Below are positions 46,101-54,181 of a stretch of DNA of 54,181 bases, piece after piece. Origin of the DNA: an uncultured SAR116 cluster alpha proteobacterium (GTDB lineage: Bacteria; Pseudomonadota; Alphaproteobacteria; Puniceispirillales; Puniceispirillaceae); assembly GCA_902625725.1 (NCBI GenBank), contig CACOCY010000014.1, positions 1 through 54,181 of the forward strand. Reading direction: 5' to 3'. Numbering within the stretch: position 1 is the first letter of the stretch; every line of letters starts with the position of its first letter. The position numbers were made by a program, and so were the translations under genes. The notes beneath the pieces were generated by a model. It made no database searches. It saw only the letters and a program-made list of their open reading frames with translations, and was not told the origin of the DNA.

Positions 46101-49100
46101 TATAAAATCAGCGTCAAACGCTCCATCAGATGCCGGGCGAGAAATTTGTAAATTTGATAAATCAGATGCCTTAATGATGAAAAAGTTATTAGTACCATCA
46201 TTGTAGAATACAATATCATTTCCATATTGATAATTACCATCAGTTGTAAGAGAGGCATTTGTTACCCCGCTCTCCTCACTGAAGTAAGAACTTCCATTAA
46301 TTAAATAAGCGAAATCATATACTGAGCCGGAAGCACCAGTAGAGTCGGTTTGGGGAGCTGAAACTTTAATAAATAAGCTCTCAGACCCATCTGTATCCTC
46401 TAGAGCTGCTGTGGCTGGTATTTTTACAACGGTTTTATCAGCAAACTCAGCGGGCACCGAATCATTTACTAATCCACGAACTTTCGTATCCATTGAGAGA
46501 ATAGGGGCATCCGCGTCAGCGCTTATTTTAATACTGGTCGAGAATTCACCGACATCTGCTGGAACAAGATCTGAGACTTCACCCGTTGGCTCTCTCGAGA
46601 AAGCCTTAACATAAAAAGACGAATTAGGAAGATCCGCATCGCTCTTTAGCGTAACAAAAGCGTTTAGCGCTTCTGCCTCAGATAATTCAATTGTGCCGGC
46701 GCTATCGACCACACGCCCTAGACTTGCTCCTGATGAATCAACTAACGACAGGCCAAGAGCAGTTAGATCATATAATCTGAAAAAGATAATTTCGTCAGTA
46801 TCATTATTCTGTATCGAGGCATTGCCGTCAAAAAGCTTCTGTAATGACAGAGCCTGATCTTCAACACCGGATGTAAAATCTAAATCAGTCGCTGGAATTG
46901 AAAAAGTTACACCATCTGCCTCTGGTTGATAGTCATGAGAGTGAGTAATCGGATTACTTAATGAAGCAAGTTCAATACCGTTACTATCTAGAGCGCGAAC
47001 GTTAATAGATACGTCAAGGTTTGATTTAAAGTTCCCATTACCAGGGTTTATAACTAAAGAATTAATTTTTGTTAATGCCTCAGTAGTATCAGCAACAGCA
47101 CCCAAGCCAACGTCTAATACAAATCTTTTTGCAGACACACCCTCTAACGTTACATTTTGAGATGAATGCGTTAGCGTCACCGGATTAGCCAGGTTTTGAA
47201 GCTCTGTTATAAGATTCGCTATTGAAGAAAAATTACCAGTGCTAATTGTTCCAAGCTCTATTGTACTCTGAATATTAGAAAAATCATTTGATGTTATATC
47301 AACAATGACTTGTAAGTCTGCATTTTCACCGATCGCATTTACTTGCATACCCAACGCGACATTATCGCCTTCAACTGGCTCAGAGACAACGGCCTTTGCA
47401 ACGTCCAGTCCATAAGCTCCACCAATATCTAGAGAAAAAGAAACTGTTGTTCCAGTAGACGCAGTCACCCCATCTGCTTTGGATATAATAACGGCTCTTG
47501 TATCTTCAAAAAGCCCGAATTGGCTTTGAATAAGAGCTTCCGTTCCAGTAAATGCCACCGCTTTACTAGATGAGCTATCTACAACAAAGCTTACCTTTCC
47601 ACCTGATACATTTGCGAGATTACCATCTATATAAACCGATATTCCATCTGGAAGATTTGACAGCTGTATCGTTCTTGTTTCGCTTAAGTCCCCGCCATTT
47701 ATTGAAAAGAATTTCGTTTTAGCATTTGCAAGGTTTTCAACAACAGATAAAATCCCTGATTCCAACGTTGTTGCAACAGCATCAGCGGTATCTGATATTA
47801 CAATTGTACCTGCATCGCTTCCACTCTCTGATACCGGTAAAACCTCGACCAACTGGTCAGTAATTTCCGATACATCAGAAAAACGCCCATTACCAGCAGT
47901 AGAAATAAGTTTATAGCTAAAATTCAGATTACCATTGAAGTTAGTTGGTGCAGAAATAAAAGCAGAATTTAAGTCTAAAACCTGAACGTAAGGATATTTA
48001 AAATTACCGTCGGAGGAGACCACAAGGTCAGTAATTATTGTGTTACCAGACCCATCAGTATCGTGAAGTTTGAAACCTGTTTGATCAATCCCAGAGAGTT
48101 TTACAAAGAATCTCTCTGATATTGCGGTTGATGTCGTCTCTACATAATCTGTCTGACCTGCTATACTTAATGTATTATCCTCGTCAACTGAGGAAACAGC
48201 ACTGGTAGAAGTAGCTAATGTCTGAAAGCTAGGTTCCATTGAAAGCTTAATAACACCATGTCCCTGATTATTATCATTTGCCGCAATATAATTAATTCTT
48301 AATTCTTCAATAGCGTCAGATGAACCTGTTATTTGAAGATTCCCATTGCTATTAATATTTAAAATGAGGTCTGAGCCGTCTGATAAGCTATATGGACCAG
48401 CAGCTTTAATTGAAGGACCATGTGTACCAGCATCCTCGTCATTATTAATTTTAGTTCCATCCTGTCTTTTAATATAAAACTGATCCGAGTTGTTTGGGTT
48501 TGATTCAATTACATAAAGTGATGGAGCAAGTGGATGGGCAGACGCAAGGGCCTGCTTTAAATTTTCAACCATATCTAAAGAGGTGTCTGTCCTTTGAAAC
48601 ACAACGGTAAAATGATCAATCGTGACTTTTACAAATCCATTTAAATTATCTGGCAAACTAGATTTATCAAAGTAGTAAGTTGTATCATCTCGGTTTATTG
48701 GGTTACCCTCTAAGTCGGTTAACGGATTTCCTTCTGGGTCCGTATCTTGGACTGATACTGTGTCAATATGAGTAGCATATAAACTTGTATAATCGCTTGG
48801 TGCAAAAAGAGGCTCAACAGCTATTAATTTTAATTCCCCAGTTCCAAGATTTTTATCATTACCCAGGATAGTCGAACTTAAAATTTCCGTTGGCGTATTA
48901 CTGGCAATGATTGAAACATTATCAACACCCGTGATCATTCCTCCGCCGGAGGCTGCTTGTTGTTGAATATTTTGCTTATATACATCTAGAAAGTTGGCTT
49001 TAACGGACGCTGCATCACGATATTGATTCAAGGCAGAGGCTATATCTGCTGAGTTAACTGTTGGGTCTAATCTTCCAATTGTTCTAAAATTACTAACTAG

Positions 49101-50672
49101 GTCGTCCTGCGATATGAGTGCCGCAGCCTTCGCATCGTCTGATAATTCAAAAACGGCTGTAGAATTTGTGTCTGGAATATACTCACCAATCAATGAATTA
49201 ACAGTTACAATATTTGAGGCTGCGTATTCAGCAAGTGTGATATCAGCGCCACCGTCAGGGTTTGCTACTGTGGTTGTGCCATAATCTGGAAATAGCTCAG
49301 TCAAAAGTGTTGTGAAAACAGCAGAGTCACCTCCAGACGCTCCAATTAAATCAGATAAATCAGAAATATTAGAAATTGCCTCGATCACCGTTTCAATTGC
49401 AGTTGTAGTATCGATACCTTGCTCTTCGGCGAGAGCAACCATTGAATTAACTACGGCGAAAATTTGCTGGGCTTGAAGAAGAACTCTTCCGGCTGTGACG
49501 GTATCCCCTGTAGCTTCCTCAATTGCAGCCACGGGGTCGTAACTATCAAGCGTAATATCTCCTGTTATACCCAATGCTGATAAAATTGCTGTCGCATCGA
49601 CACCGTATGCAGAAAGAAGTGTCAACGGTGTAACCGTAACTTCGGTAGTATCTGTAACATCGCTTAGGCTGATAACCATCGTATCGACTTCAGCACCCGT
49701 TTCTATATCAACGCCACCGTCAATAACAATTTGACCGGTGGAGCCCACTCCATCTAGTTCAAAAGTACCATCATTATTTGTAGTTGAATAAACCTCACCA
49801 CTATTAAGAATACCGTCGCTATTTGCATCCCACCAAACCGTTGCACCACTGACGTATCCGTCAATTCCAATACCAGATATTAATCGTGAAGCCGCTCCGC
49901 TACCAATTGCAGAGAGCAATCCGCCGCCGCCGCCGCCGCCTCCTCCTAGTCCAAGGAGTCCAAGAAGCCCATAAGAATTGAATCCTCCCTCCTCAGCTTC
50001 CGCTAGGATAATATCCTCGTTTGTTTTGGGTTGTTCTATTTCTTTTTCTTCGCCTTTTTTGGCTATTAGTATCTCTAATTCTTCTGCAAACAACTGCTGC
50101 ATCTTTTCAAGAAACTTATCCGCTGCATTTTGCATTCGCTCCAATGCATCCTGGTATGTATCTTCGACATCGATTTCCAGCTCAATTTGACTCTCTGATG
50201 TTGCAACAGATGCCTGCGAAAGATAGTCAGTAATAGAGCCATCTATGTTATTTAGATCTAATGACCATGAGCCACTATCATTCTCATTTACATCTATTTT
50301 GTTTTTTCTAGATACAAGCTTTTGTTTAACGTCTTCCTTATTATCAGGGTTTAGCAGGAAGGATCTTACATTAGTCACAAGGCCGGATAAATATAAAGTT
50401 TCAGCGGACATGCCAGCGATTGGAGTGAGAATTTCCCTTGCTAAATCTTTAGTAAGCTCAGGGAGTTTTATCTCACTGTTTTCGAGGTTAAGTGCCTGAG
50501 TAGGTGATACTCTATTTGACAATATAGCTAAACAAGCGACGAGACCAAAGGTGTCGGCAACAGTCAACCCCGGAAGGTTTCCTATTCCTCCTGCCTTTGA
50601 CCTGCCCTCAGCGTTCTTGTTACTCCTTCGATTGGAGTAGGCAGGCTGTTTTTGATCCGAGTTATTGCTCAT
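40167..50672 (-). CDS. Giant RTX/calcium-binding type I secreted adhesin (3501 residues)
   Basis: A 3501-residue surface or secreted adhesin exported by the neighbouring type I system. Layout: a charged N-terminus with one hydrophobic stretch (FGLVACLAILS, about 42-52), a helical part (about 165-215), a nine-glycine linker (about 243-251), a module VDGYVSGATVWWDANSDGILN-like near 275, then about 2800 residues of repeated cadherin/Ig-like beta domains. A FrpC-like calcium module DPIVIDVDGDGLDFLP with DIDADGDTDNVGW lies near residue 1710. RTX nonapeptides (GGDDYLVGGTGADILSGGKG near 3120-3155; GDTGSDRLIGGLGDDTLI near 3360-3395) precede the C-terminal secretion signal. No Sec signal. N-terminal organisation resembles BapA/LapA-type retained adhesins, but no canonical LapG site is visible. 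Start ATG at 50672 with GGGA eight bases upstream. Confidence 0.93.
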   Translation of the reverse strand: MSNNSDQKQPAYSNRRSNKNAEGRSKAGGIGNLPGLTVADTFGLVACLAILSNRVSPTQALNLENSEIKLPELTKDLAREILTPIAGMSAETLYLSGLVTNVRSFLLNPDNKEDVKQKLVSRKNKIDVNENDSGSWSLDLNNIDGSITDYLSQASVATSESQIELEIDVEDTYQDALERMQNAADKFLEKMQQLFAEELEILIAKKGEEKEIEQPKTNEDIILAEAEEGGFNSYGLLGLLGLGGGGGGGGGLLSAIGSGAASRLISGIGIDGYVSGATVWWDANSDGILNSGEVYSTTNNDGTFELDGVGSTGQIVIDGGVDIETGAEVDTMVISLSDVTDTTEVTVTPLTLLSAYGVDATAILSALGITGDITLDSYDPVAAIEEATGDTVTAGRVLLQAQQIFAVVNSMVALAEEQGIDTTTAIETVIEAISNISDLSDLIGASGGDSAVFTTLLTELFPDYGTTTVANPDGGADITLAEYAASNIVTVNSLIGEYIPDTNSTAVFELSDDAKAAALISQDDLVSNFRTIGRLDPTVNSADIASALNQYRDAASVKANFLDVYKQNIQQQAASGGGMITGVDNVSIIASNTPTEILSSTILGNDKNLGTGELKLIAVEPLFAPSDYTSLYATHIDTVSVQDTDPEGNPLTDLEGNPINRDDTTYYFDKSSLPDNLNGFVKVTIDHFTVVFQRTDTSLDMVENLKQALASAHPLAPSLYVIESNPNNSDQFYIKRQDGTKINNDEDAGTHGPSIKAAGPYSLSDGSDLILNINSNGNLQITGSSDAIEELRINYIAANDNNQGHGVIKLSMEPSFQTLATSTSAVSSVDEDNTLSIAGQTDYVETTSTAISERFFVKLSGIDQTGFKLHDTDGSGNTIITDLVVSSDGNFKYPYVQVLDLNSAFISAPTNFNGNLNFSYKLISTAGNGRFSDVSEITDQLVEVLPVSESGSDAGTIVISDTADAVATTLESGILSVVENLANAKTKFFSINGGDLSETRTIQLSNLPDGISVYIDGNLANVSGGKVSFVVDSSSSKAVAFTGTEALIQSQFGLFEDTRAVIISKADGVTASTGTTVSFSLDIGGAYGLDVAKAVVSEPVEGDNVALGMQVNAIGENADLQVIVDITSNDFSNIQSTIELGTISTGNFSSIANLITELQNLANPVTLTHSSQNVTLEGVSAKRFVLDVGLGAVADTTEALTKINSLVINPGNGNFKSNLDVSINVRALDSNGIELASLSNPITHSHDYQPEADGVTFSIPATDLDFTSGVEDQALSLQKLFDGNASIQNNDTDEIIFFRLYDLTALGLSLVDSSGASLGRVVDSAGTIELSEAEALNAFVTLKSDADLPNSSFYVKAFSREPTGEVSDLVPADVGEFSTSIKISADADAPILSMDTKVRGLVNDSVPAEFADKTVVKIPATAALEDTDGSESLFIKVSAPQTDSTGASGSVYDFAYLINGSSYFSEESGVTNASLTTDGNYQYGNDIVFYNDGTNNFFIIKASDLSNLQISRPASDGAFDADFIVEAVSVDRGFETANTPFATELSVINGAKVINGDDTSMDFATDGSSKTLNVEFLQPATKPAFTLTHTDAVNNKFTIDFTNHDGNSTDLVSVLVTGATGATFTNSAGNTIGAPADVDGVFVFSMEDFYQDADLTSLDEITLTSNVALTNVTFQAFSVDKIGITNQASDDSFAIDFVSNSTGASALADPIVIDVDGDGLDFLPSVDFDIDADGDTDNVGWLSSNGTNDGFVVLLDVDQNGIPTLTSGSVKIDGSNLITEYFDGYSTASGEGNASTDAVNDLLAISTDGMLSLADIETYTNKKAFLWFDEASNGLGDASFEELAKITSLEIDLKKYSETNVEQDNVLIAGSTTSGAISGNFAHLDSTGNQSSDVGAFTANSSMFDIWLPINSSSSLTGAMDAVTLNNSVATDTTYFEDEENGFDISSIFNEGTSNWATEFNLSAGETLPENILVAVRAKHSGTYFNLSQGARLEGEPTETWLTIWDGTTTAPAEVLERLRIFTREDFSGDLELEISATALIDAMTGDTRTVSREVTVQVEAVADRLEVNVSQSAEESLEAASPVTIIFDEFSVEKTDIGEDVQVTIEAADASSIYPDLSFSLNGNSYILSSGGTITLPYPIYAGDLSVTVPAYLSGDFKLKASAKSIDGLSESIIDNIPLNFTIGAVAQGSDVLIDSAGTTITEATGLVPVNISINPKDTDGSEEVGTVTLFVSGNGLDSAPSFISSNGSEIKFTAVTDSGFNDYSLQLDESFYQITNNAGVKSVNITGNIKTPQYFDGNIVVRAEAVTIEVEDTSKSIIDEASQTFTVEGISDGIDADSFSVSGTAIFGSQSVVLSSIIKALSPIDSDESLELKLALSSEFIDIDGSSGFYDTSSSQFLTDPVTLSGTQSQITSFLNSIEIKTSDEQSSFSVNASAASIDNPDSLSASISKQIFISSTPLSIPELVASDGSPISATFTLTEGETAIFDIAASVNGRINPDNVDIEFIGIPSGFQITPIGGSTLVETGGVLTVNAGQLTQGVIFGPDPANASALNRSQDINFSVIPKASYFDENNNLLAQKFPIDGAGNSAPSSFFVDVIPALDGVSFTSDLIVSESEFLISDLISLADPGNEELLEVKIAQNSFLEIKPAGTTEFIPFTETLTLTREQLSSGGQDALFRKTGNFVGTSDVLVEAITVSIGETDAASGMVQSSNIGFEFNTAADLIQIFENSTASELLDEALINDGRTDTGENVEFNISIAGFSSVNSSDSVGVVLSGSSIVDGSEITIGSITFAAQQVGKTSAYQIYIAGDGNNFVAVDKALISLPKTEIGFGSRAINAEVSIANKPNISTQSFESENIDIQSDTPPVPHVGFNTDLIDSELTAASLMTNGLNVTDIVRIPEMNANHILELVSLPQNISIEVAGAAVPSNQVFEVETNYNPEPLYGVRLSASDLETAVIKLSKETALGTENLDFKTRVGIPDGIVVESAETRYSYSRFVEFNYNFAVVHGIENNIIVDNTVSDIDAGGGDDIIIPVSGSSGSINGGTGNDTLSLTNAVVSGGKAIVDLNAGALYLSNPQSSGPNSGVNNRDISSLENIVGTSGDDTMVAKGNQTSAVTFSGKGGDDYLVGGTGADILSGGKGDDVLTGSDGNDTFIVSVSDEDGERDAGTDVITDFNPSDIIAFTGFGISKAQDGSLPSEVSISKNQTSGNYEISILKQSGANTLTSLVIIENTSVLSTNELTAINQIRDAISFDEKIDVTSENPFNSRFDFDFDQSIVSLAASEITREAFFGDDFAYDDIGNALGIIADAKFDFAYKTQLGAMNINVPVNGEKIDLAGSSDAYAGLAGSKNNDTLVAKDQDSVLFGDTGSDRLIGGLGDDTLIATGGNLGDEDHLLGGAGSDNFVLINPEEVNETLQKIYQVRLEDFNRFEGDRVTLVGYDNHEIELSDVDENNIQTAQISGADPLQESLTIYFDLSFVREFDSAFNLRMADFDKVDAV
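49921..49947. repeat. In-frame trinucleotide repeat encoding the poly-glycine linker
   Basis: On the + strand this reads CCG repeated six times followed by CCT three times. On the coding strand it gives nine consecutive Gly codons of the 3501-residue adhesin. The six identical units are prone to replication slippage, and each slip changes linker length by one Gly without breaking the frame. Confidence 0.85.
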
Positions 50673-50701
50673 AACATCTGTCCCAATAAACTAACCTGCC
50701 A

Positions 50702-53700
50702 TTATATCTCCCAACGAATTCTGTCTAGAAGTGTCTGGCTGTCGATGTTGCCCATATCTTCGAGATATAGCTCGAGGAGATAATCATCAGCATTTCCGGC
50801 CTGACCACCGTCGAAGGTAAATTCTACCTTAGCGAAATTATCACCATCTGCCAACGTACCTGGTGTATCCACTTTGTAGGTGATACCAGATGCAATTGTT
50901 CCGGTTGCACCACTTAATGGCGAGGTAAGCGCAGTCGAAGAGTCTAATTTGATAACAATTTCATCTTTATCAAAGGTCGTTCCAAACTGGTTGCTCATTC
51001 CATATATCCAGACTTCCTGAACCTCATTTGCTATCTGACTATTGGTTGAGCCAGAACCAGCAGCTGTAGGTGCATTAATCTCAAATATATCAAATTTACC
51101 TGAGGTACCTATCATCACAGAGTCAACATCTGCTGATGCGCTTAACACATCTCCAAACGCTATCGATGTTGCAGAGCCATCTAGATCACCGTTGTCGTCA
51201 ACGCCCTCTTGAGTGCTAGATGTGATTCCTGACAGGTCAGATACTGTTGTAGCATTAATGGCATCTGCGATATAGTACTCTTTGACTGCCATCGCAAATG
51301 GATCCGAACTCTCCTCAGCATCCATTTCTGCGCCAATCTGAATTTTCTCAACTTGATAAATAGCAGACTGAGAGTAAGAGAACTGATTAAAGATTTCAAC
51401 TGAACCGCCTGTTGTCCAGGCATCGCCATTCATGCGGAACTGGTTAATATCAATCTCAAGAGTTGCACCTGCTTCTTCACTCGCAATTTGCGTTCGAGTA
51501 AATTCAAGGTCACCTAGGTCTCTAATACCTTCAATAAGAATGGTGTCTTCTTCCATACCCTGACTAGAGCGGCCTAACTCGTTTATTACGTAATCGGCCA
51601 CAACGTTTCCGCCATCATTTTCTAGAAGTCTAATCTCGTAACGGTCGGTACCAAGTCCACCAGTTACGATATCAGAGCCTCCTTCAAGTACGAAGATATC
51701 TCCGGTTCTAGCACCCGAAATAATCTCTGATGCTGATGTATTAATGACCTCTGCTGTTCTACTAAACATCACCGAAGCATTTGAGGTAACAGTATCGGTA
51801 GCTGAAGTTATCGCTGTAAAGTCAACAGTATTGACTGTGAACGCCTTCAGTCCAAATTCATCACGGCTCAATGTCTCATCACCTAAGATAAATGGATTAG
51901 ATGCCCAATTTAGTGCCGTTGTTGCAAGAGTTGCGTAACCTGTTGCCTGTGAACCAAATTGTACAGATAACGTCCAGCTATTGGTTGTAGCCGCATCGCC
52001 GTCCGGTGACAATGAGTACTCAAGACCATAATTTCCTGACTGAATATCAGCTAGAGTTAAGGAACCAAGACCTCCATCTTCACTCCATGCGTCAAGTATA
52101 TCTTGAGCAGAGAAGCTATATTCGAGTTGGTCATTAGTACCGGTTCTTCCTTCTCTATTAGAGAGAACTGCCGAGATATCAAAGTCAGTTATTACATCTG
52201 TTGAACCTAGGTCAAGAACAAACATGTCTCGTCCTAAACCACCAGACAGTACATCTGTACCTGCTCCACCTATAAGTCTATCAGCTCCTGCTCCGCCACT
52301 TAATGTGTCATCACCAGCTCCGCCGTTGAGAACATCATTACCGCCGTTACCTTCTAACGTATCATCTCCAGCATCTGCTAAGAAAACGTTGTCAAGCTGA
52401 TTACCAATAATAACATCGTCAAATCCTGTACCAAGAACTCCCTCAACTCCTGTTAATTCAGTTACTGAGCCATCACTTGCTACACCAAGCACCGCATCTG
52501 TCTCATAAATCGGTGCGTAATCCTTATTGGTGACAGTAGCAGATAGGTCAACAAACGCGCCTGTAAATGCAGTGGTAAGGTCTTCAAAACCGGAAATAAC
52601 TTGTGGCACACTACCATTCGATGAGGTGATTTCTATCTCACTTCCTGTTGTTGTCACTGTCATACCTTCAAGTGCACCACCGGTCACGGTCGCATTGGAC
52701 ATTAGCTGTGCTAATCCAGATACCGCTGCTGCTAGGTCTGCTGCACCAGCCGAGGTAAAGGCGTTACCCATCACAAATACAGAGGCTGTAGTTGTAACTG
52801 ATGCAGTGCTTCCAGCAACTGAGCTAAACGTCAGCTTAGCTTTTCCTGCATCGCTGTCTTCTACTACATCAACAGATGCAGGGTTAGAGGCATTTGCCAC
52901 ATCACCGAAGTCTACGAAGTCAATAGTTGCTCCGCCGTCACCTGCATTTACACGGTTCCAACCACCGCCTGCATCAAATATCTCAGATATTGTTCCAGAA
53001 CCAATTAGTTGGTCATTTCCGTCACCTGTCTTGATTATGTCATATCCAACATCCAAGGTAGCGGTATCACCATCTGCATTAATCGCAGCCATACCAGTGC
53101 CGGCTTCTACCTGAACCGTGGTATCGGCAGTGATTGAGGACAAGTCTATCTTATCGAGAGCACCCTCATTGACATCACCATCTACACCAACTGATAGCGT
53201 TGCAGAGTCACCATCAATATCCCTAACATCTGTTCCTTTTAAAACATTGCCAAGTTGGTGCGCGTCAACAGAGCCATCAGATTGAACGAAGGTTGTCGCA
53301 AACACATCCACTGAATGTGTGATTACGGTTTCATTTCCAGCAACATCAGTTGTCTTTATAGTGATATCTATGTTCTCGCCGTTACCCAGCTTGAAAATAT
53401 CACTGTTCTGAACGTTGTTAGTCAAAGTTACAGACCAGTTTCCTGAACTATCTGAAACAGTAGACGTTAGCTGAGTTCCACCTTGAGTAAATAATTCAAC
53501 AGGACGGTTAGCTTCAGTTGTTCCAGATATCGTCTTCGCATCATCAGTTATCTCATCAGAAACACCCGCAGAAGACACTGTTATAGCTGGAGGTGTCTGG
53601 TCAAAAGTAATGACTTTTGCATCAGAGGCTACACTCTCATTTCCAACTGGGTCAACTGCCTTAACTGTAAATGATTTTGCATCATTTGAGGCAGCGAAAT

Positions 53701-54181
53701 CAGTGGCCACCGTAACGGTATATTCGTCAACAGCATTCTCGTAACCCTTTGATGTCTCCGTAAACGCTGCGCCTGTATTACCAGTAGCTGTTTGTGACTT
53801 CACACTGACTTCGTTTCCGTCAATGAATACTTTCAACAATGCTGACTTCTCAGCCATCACAGTAAGTGTTACTTCATTAACGTTTGTTAAATGGTCAGAT
53901 TCTGAGTCACCTGTGTCCACGATAAAGGAGCTAATCGCAGGCTTCACAGACACTAAATCAATATGCCCTGTAATGTTTGAACCATCTCCTGTCATTTCAG
54001 ATAGAAGACCCTGATATTCAGAATTATTCAGAGCGTCTGCCGCAGCAGTGCCTGTGACTACAACTGAATTGGCTTCATCAAGGCTTGCTGTGTTTTCGAC
54101 AATCTCAGACCTAGTATCTGAAACATCAAACTCGATGTCAGCAACCATATTGTTAAGTGTTGCACCTGTATCGGCATCAAC
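50702..54181 (-). CDS. Large RTX type I secreted protein, partial (start beyond right edge)
   Basis: C-terminal 1159 codons of another large RTX protein; the frame stays open to the window edge (VDADTGATLNN is encoded before the first in-window Met), so the true start lies outside. The first 330 residues are bacterial Ig-like domains (FDQTPPAITVSSAGVSD, ISGTTEANRPVELFTQGG). Next come less clear beta domains, then a compact RTX block near 585-655 (GFDDVIIGNQLDNV, AGDDTLEGNGGNDVLNGGAG, GADRLIGGAGTDVLSGGLG) that binds calcium, then about 500 further residues without RTX, ending DSQTLLDRIRWEI as the probable secretion signal. Only 29 bp separate its stop from the 3501-residue adhesin, so both belong to one operon and are likely exported by the same ABC system. 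Base composition is less AT-rich than the glycan genes. Confidence 0.88.
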   Translation of the reverse strand, partial: VDADTGATLNNMVADIEFDVSDTRSEIVENTASLDEANSVVVTGTAAADALNNSEYQGLLSEMTGDGSNITGHIDLVSVKPAISSFIVDTGDSESDHLTNVNEVTLTVMAEKSALLKVFIDGNEVSVKSQTATGNTGAAFTETSKGYENAVDEYTVTVATDFAASNDAKSFTVKAVDPVGNESVASDAKVITFDQTPPAITVSSAGVSDEITDDAKTISGTTEANRPVELFTQGGTQLTSTVSDSSGNWSVTLTNNVQNSDIFKLGNGENIDITIKTTDVAGNETVITHSVDVFATTFVQSDGSVDAHQLGNVLKGTDVRDIDGDSATLSVGVDGDVNEGALDKIDLSSITADTTVQVEAGTGMAAINADGDTATLDVGYDIIKTGDGNDQLIGSGTISEIFDAGGGWNRVNAGDGGATIDFVDFGDVANASNPASVDVVEDSDAGKAKLTFSSVAGSTASVTTTASVFVMGNAFTSAGAADLAAAVSGLAQLMSNATVTGGALEGMTVTTTGSEIEITSSNGSVPQVISGFEDLTTAFTGAFVDLSATVTNKDYAPIYETDAVLGVASDGSVTELTGVEGVLGTGFDDVIIGNQLDNVFLADAGDDTLEGNGGNDVLNGGAGDDTLSGGAGADRLIGGAGTDVLSGGLGRDMFVLDLGSTDVITDFDISAVLSNREGRTGTNDQLEYSFSAQDILDAWSEDGGLGSLTLADIQSGNYGLEYSLSPDGDAATTNSWTLSVQFGSQATGYATLATTALNWASNPFILGDETLSRDEFGLKAFTVNTVDFTAITSATDTVTSNASVMFSRTAEVINTSASEIISGARTGDIFVLEGGSDIVTGGLGTDRYEIRLLENDGGNVVADYVINELGRSSQGMEEDTILIEGIRDLGDLEFTRTQIASEEAGATLEIDINQFRMNGDAWTTGGSVEIFNQFSYSQSAIYQVEKIQIGAEMDAEESSDPFAMAVKEYYIADAINATTVSDLSGITSSTQEGVDDNGDLDGSATSIAFGDVLSASADVDSVMIGTSGKFDIFEINAPTAAGSGSTNSQIANEVQEVWIYGMSNQFGTTFDKDEIVIKLDSSTALTSPLSGATGTIASGITYKVDTPGTLADGDNFAKVEFTFDGGQAGNADDYLLELYLEDMGNIDSQTLLDRIRWEI

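Noticed and set aside
50150-50672. LapG-type protease site in the adhesin N-terminus
   Set aside because: No canonical di-alanine site (TAAG/PAAG) in the first 130 residues. TPIAG at about 83-87 and GAAS after the Gly tract are only vaguely similar, and no lapG or lapD gene is in the window.
52527-53114. 195-codon open frame on the + strand inside the partial RTX gene
   Set aside because: Composition (Val/Pro/Ser/Ala) mirrors the antisense of a repetitive acidic protein; no ribosome binding site or domain.
54146-54148. ATG as start of the right-most RTX protein
   Set aside because: The reading frame stays open for 11 more codons to the window edge with similar composition, so this Met is internal and the gene is partial.

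Overview
The window most resembles a low-GC marine alphaproteobacterium. The evidence is two tripartite tricarboxylate transporter (TTT) loci, a fused cysNC, a locus for a fucose-, xylose- and sulfate-bearing glycan, and giant RTX adhesins with their own type I secretion system. SAR116-like (Puniceispirillales) lineages are plausible, but this is inference from gene content: there is no rRNA or other phylogenetic marker here. No insertion sequence, phage gene, tRNA, rRNA or CRISPR array was seen. No gene-free stretch exceeds about 240 bases.

Region 1 (1-12713) is catabolic and transport. A first TTT locus (tctC-tctA-tctB, + strand) is followed by a TauE-type permease. A convergent two-gene operon follows, encoding an oxalate-CoA-ligase-like acyl-CoA synthetase and a PanE-family reductase that overlap by one base. 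Divergent from it is a COG0523/CobW metal GTPase, then a second TTT locus in a different order (tctC-tctB-tctA), followed by an LVIVD-type beta-propeller protein and an unrecognised 247-residue protein. In both TTT loci a hairpin lies directly after the binding-protein gene.

Region 2 (12798-34519) is a surface-glycan locus. It encodes UDP-xylose synthase, GDP-mannose dehydratase and GDP-fucose synthase, phosphomannomutase and a bifunctional mannose-1-P guanylyltransferase/mannose-6-P isomerase. Together these give UDP-xylose and a complete route from fructose-6-P to GDP-L-fucose. It also encodes CysD and CysNC, which make the sulfate donor PAPS, and two putative sulfotransferases that would use it. 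There are at least six intact glycosyltransferase genes, one with two GT4 domains in a 1206-residue chain, a methyltransferase, and one GT2 gene broken by two homopolymer frameshifts. The predicted product is a sulfated, fucose- and xylose-containing glycan. No Wzx/Wzy, ABC-2 exporter or priming transferase is present, so export must be encoded elsewhere or the glycan is attached to something else.

Region 3 (34527-54181, all - strand) is a type I secretion/adhesin operon. In transcription order it holds a >1159-residue RTX protein whose start lies beyond the right edge, a 3501-residue RTX/calcium-binding adhesin, a TolC-like outer-membrane protein, a LapB-like ABC exporter, an HlyD-family adaptor, and a small unrecognised protein. 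Junctions are tight or overlapping (29 bp, TGATG, 17-bp overlap, 2 bp, 16 bp), so one very long transcript is likely. The glycan locus converges on this operon with only 7 bp between them.
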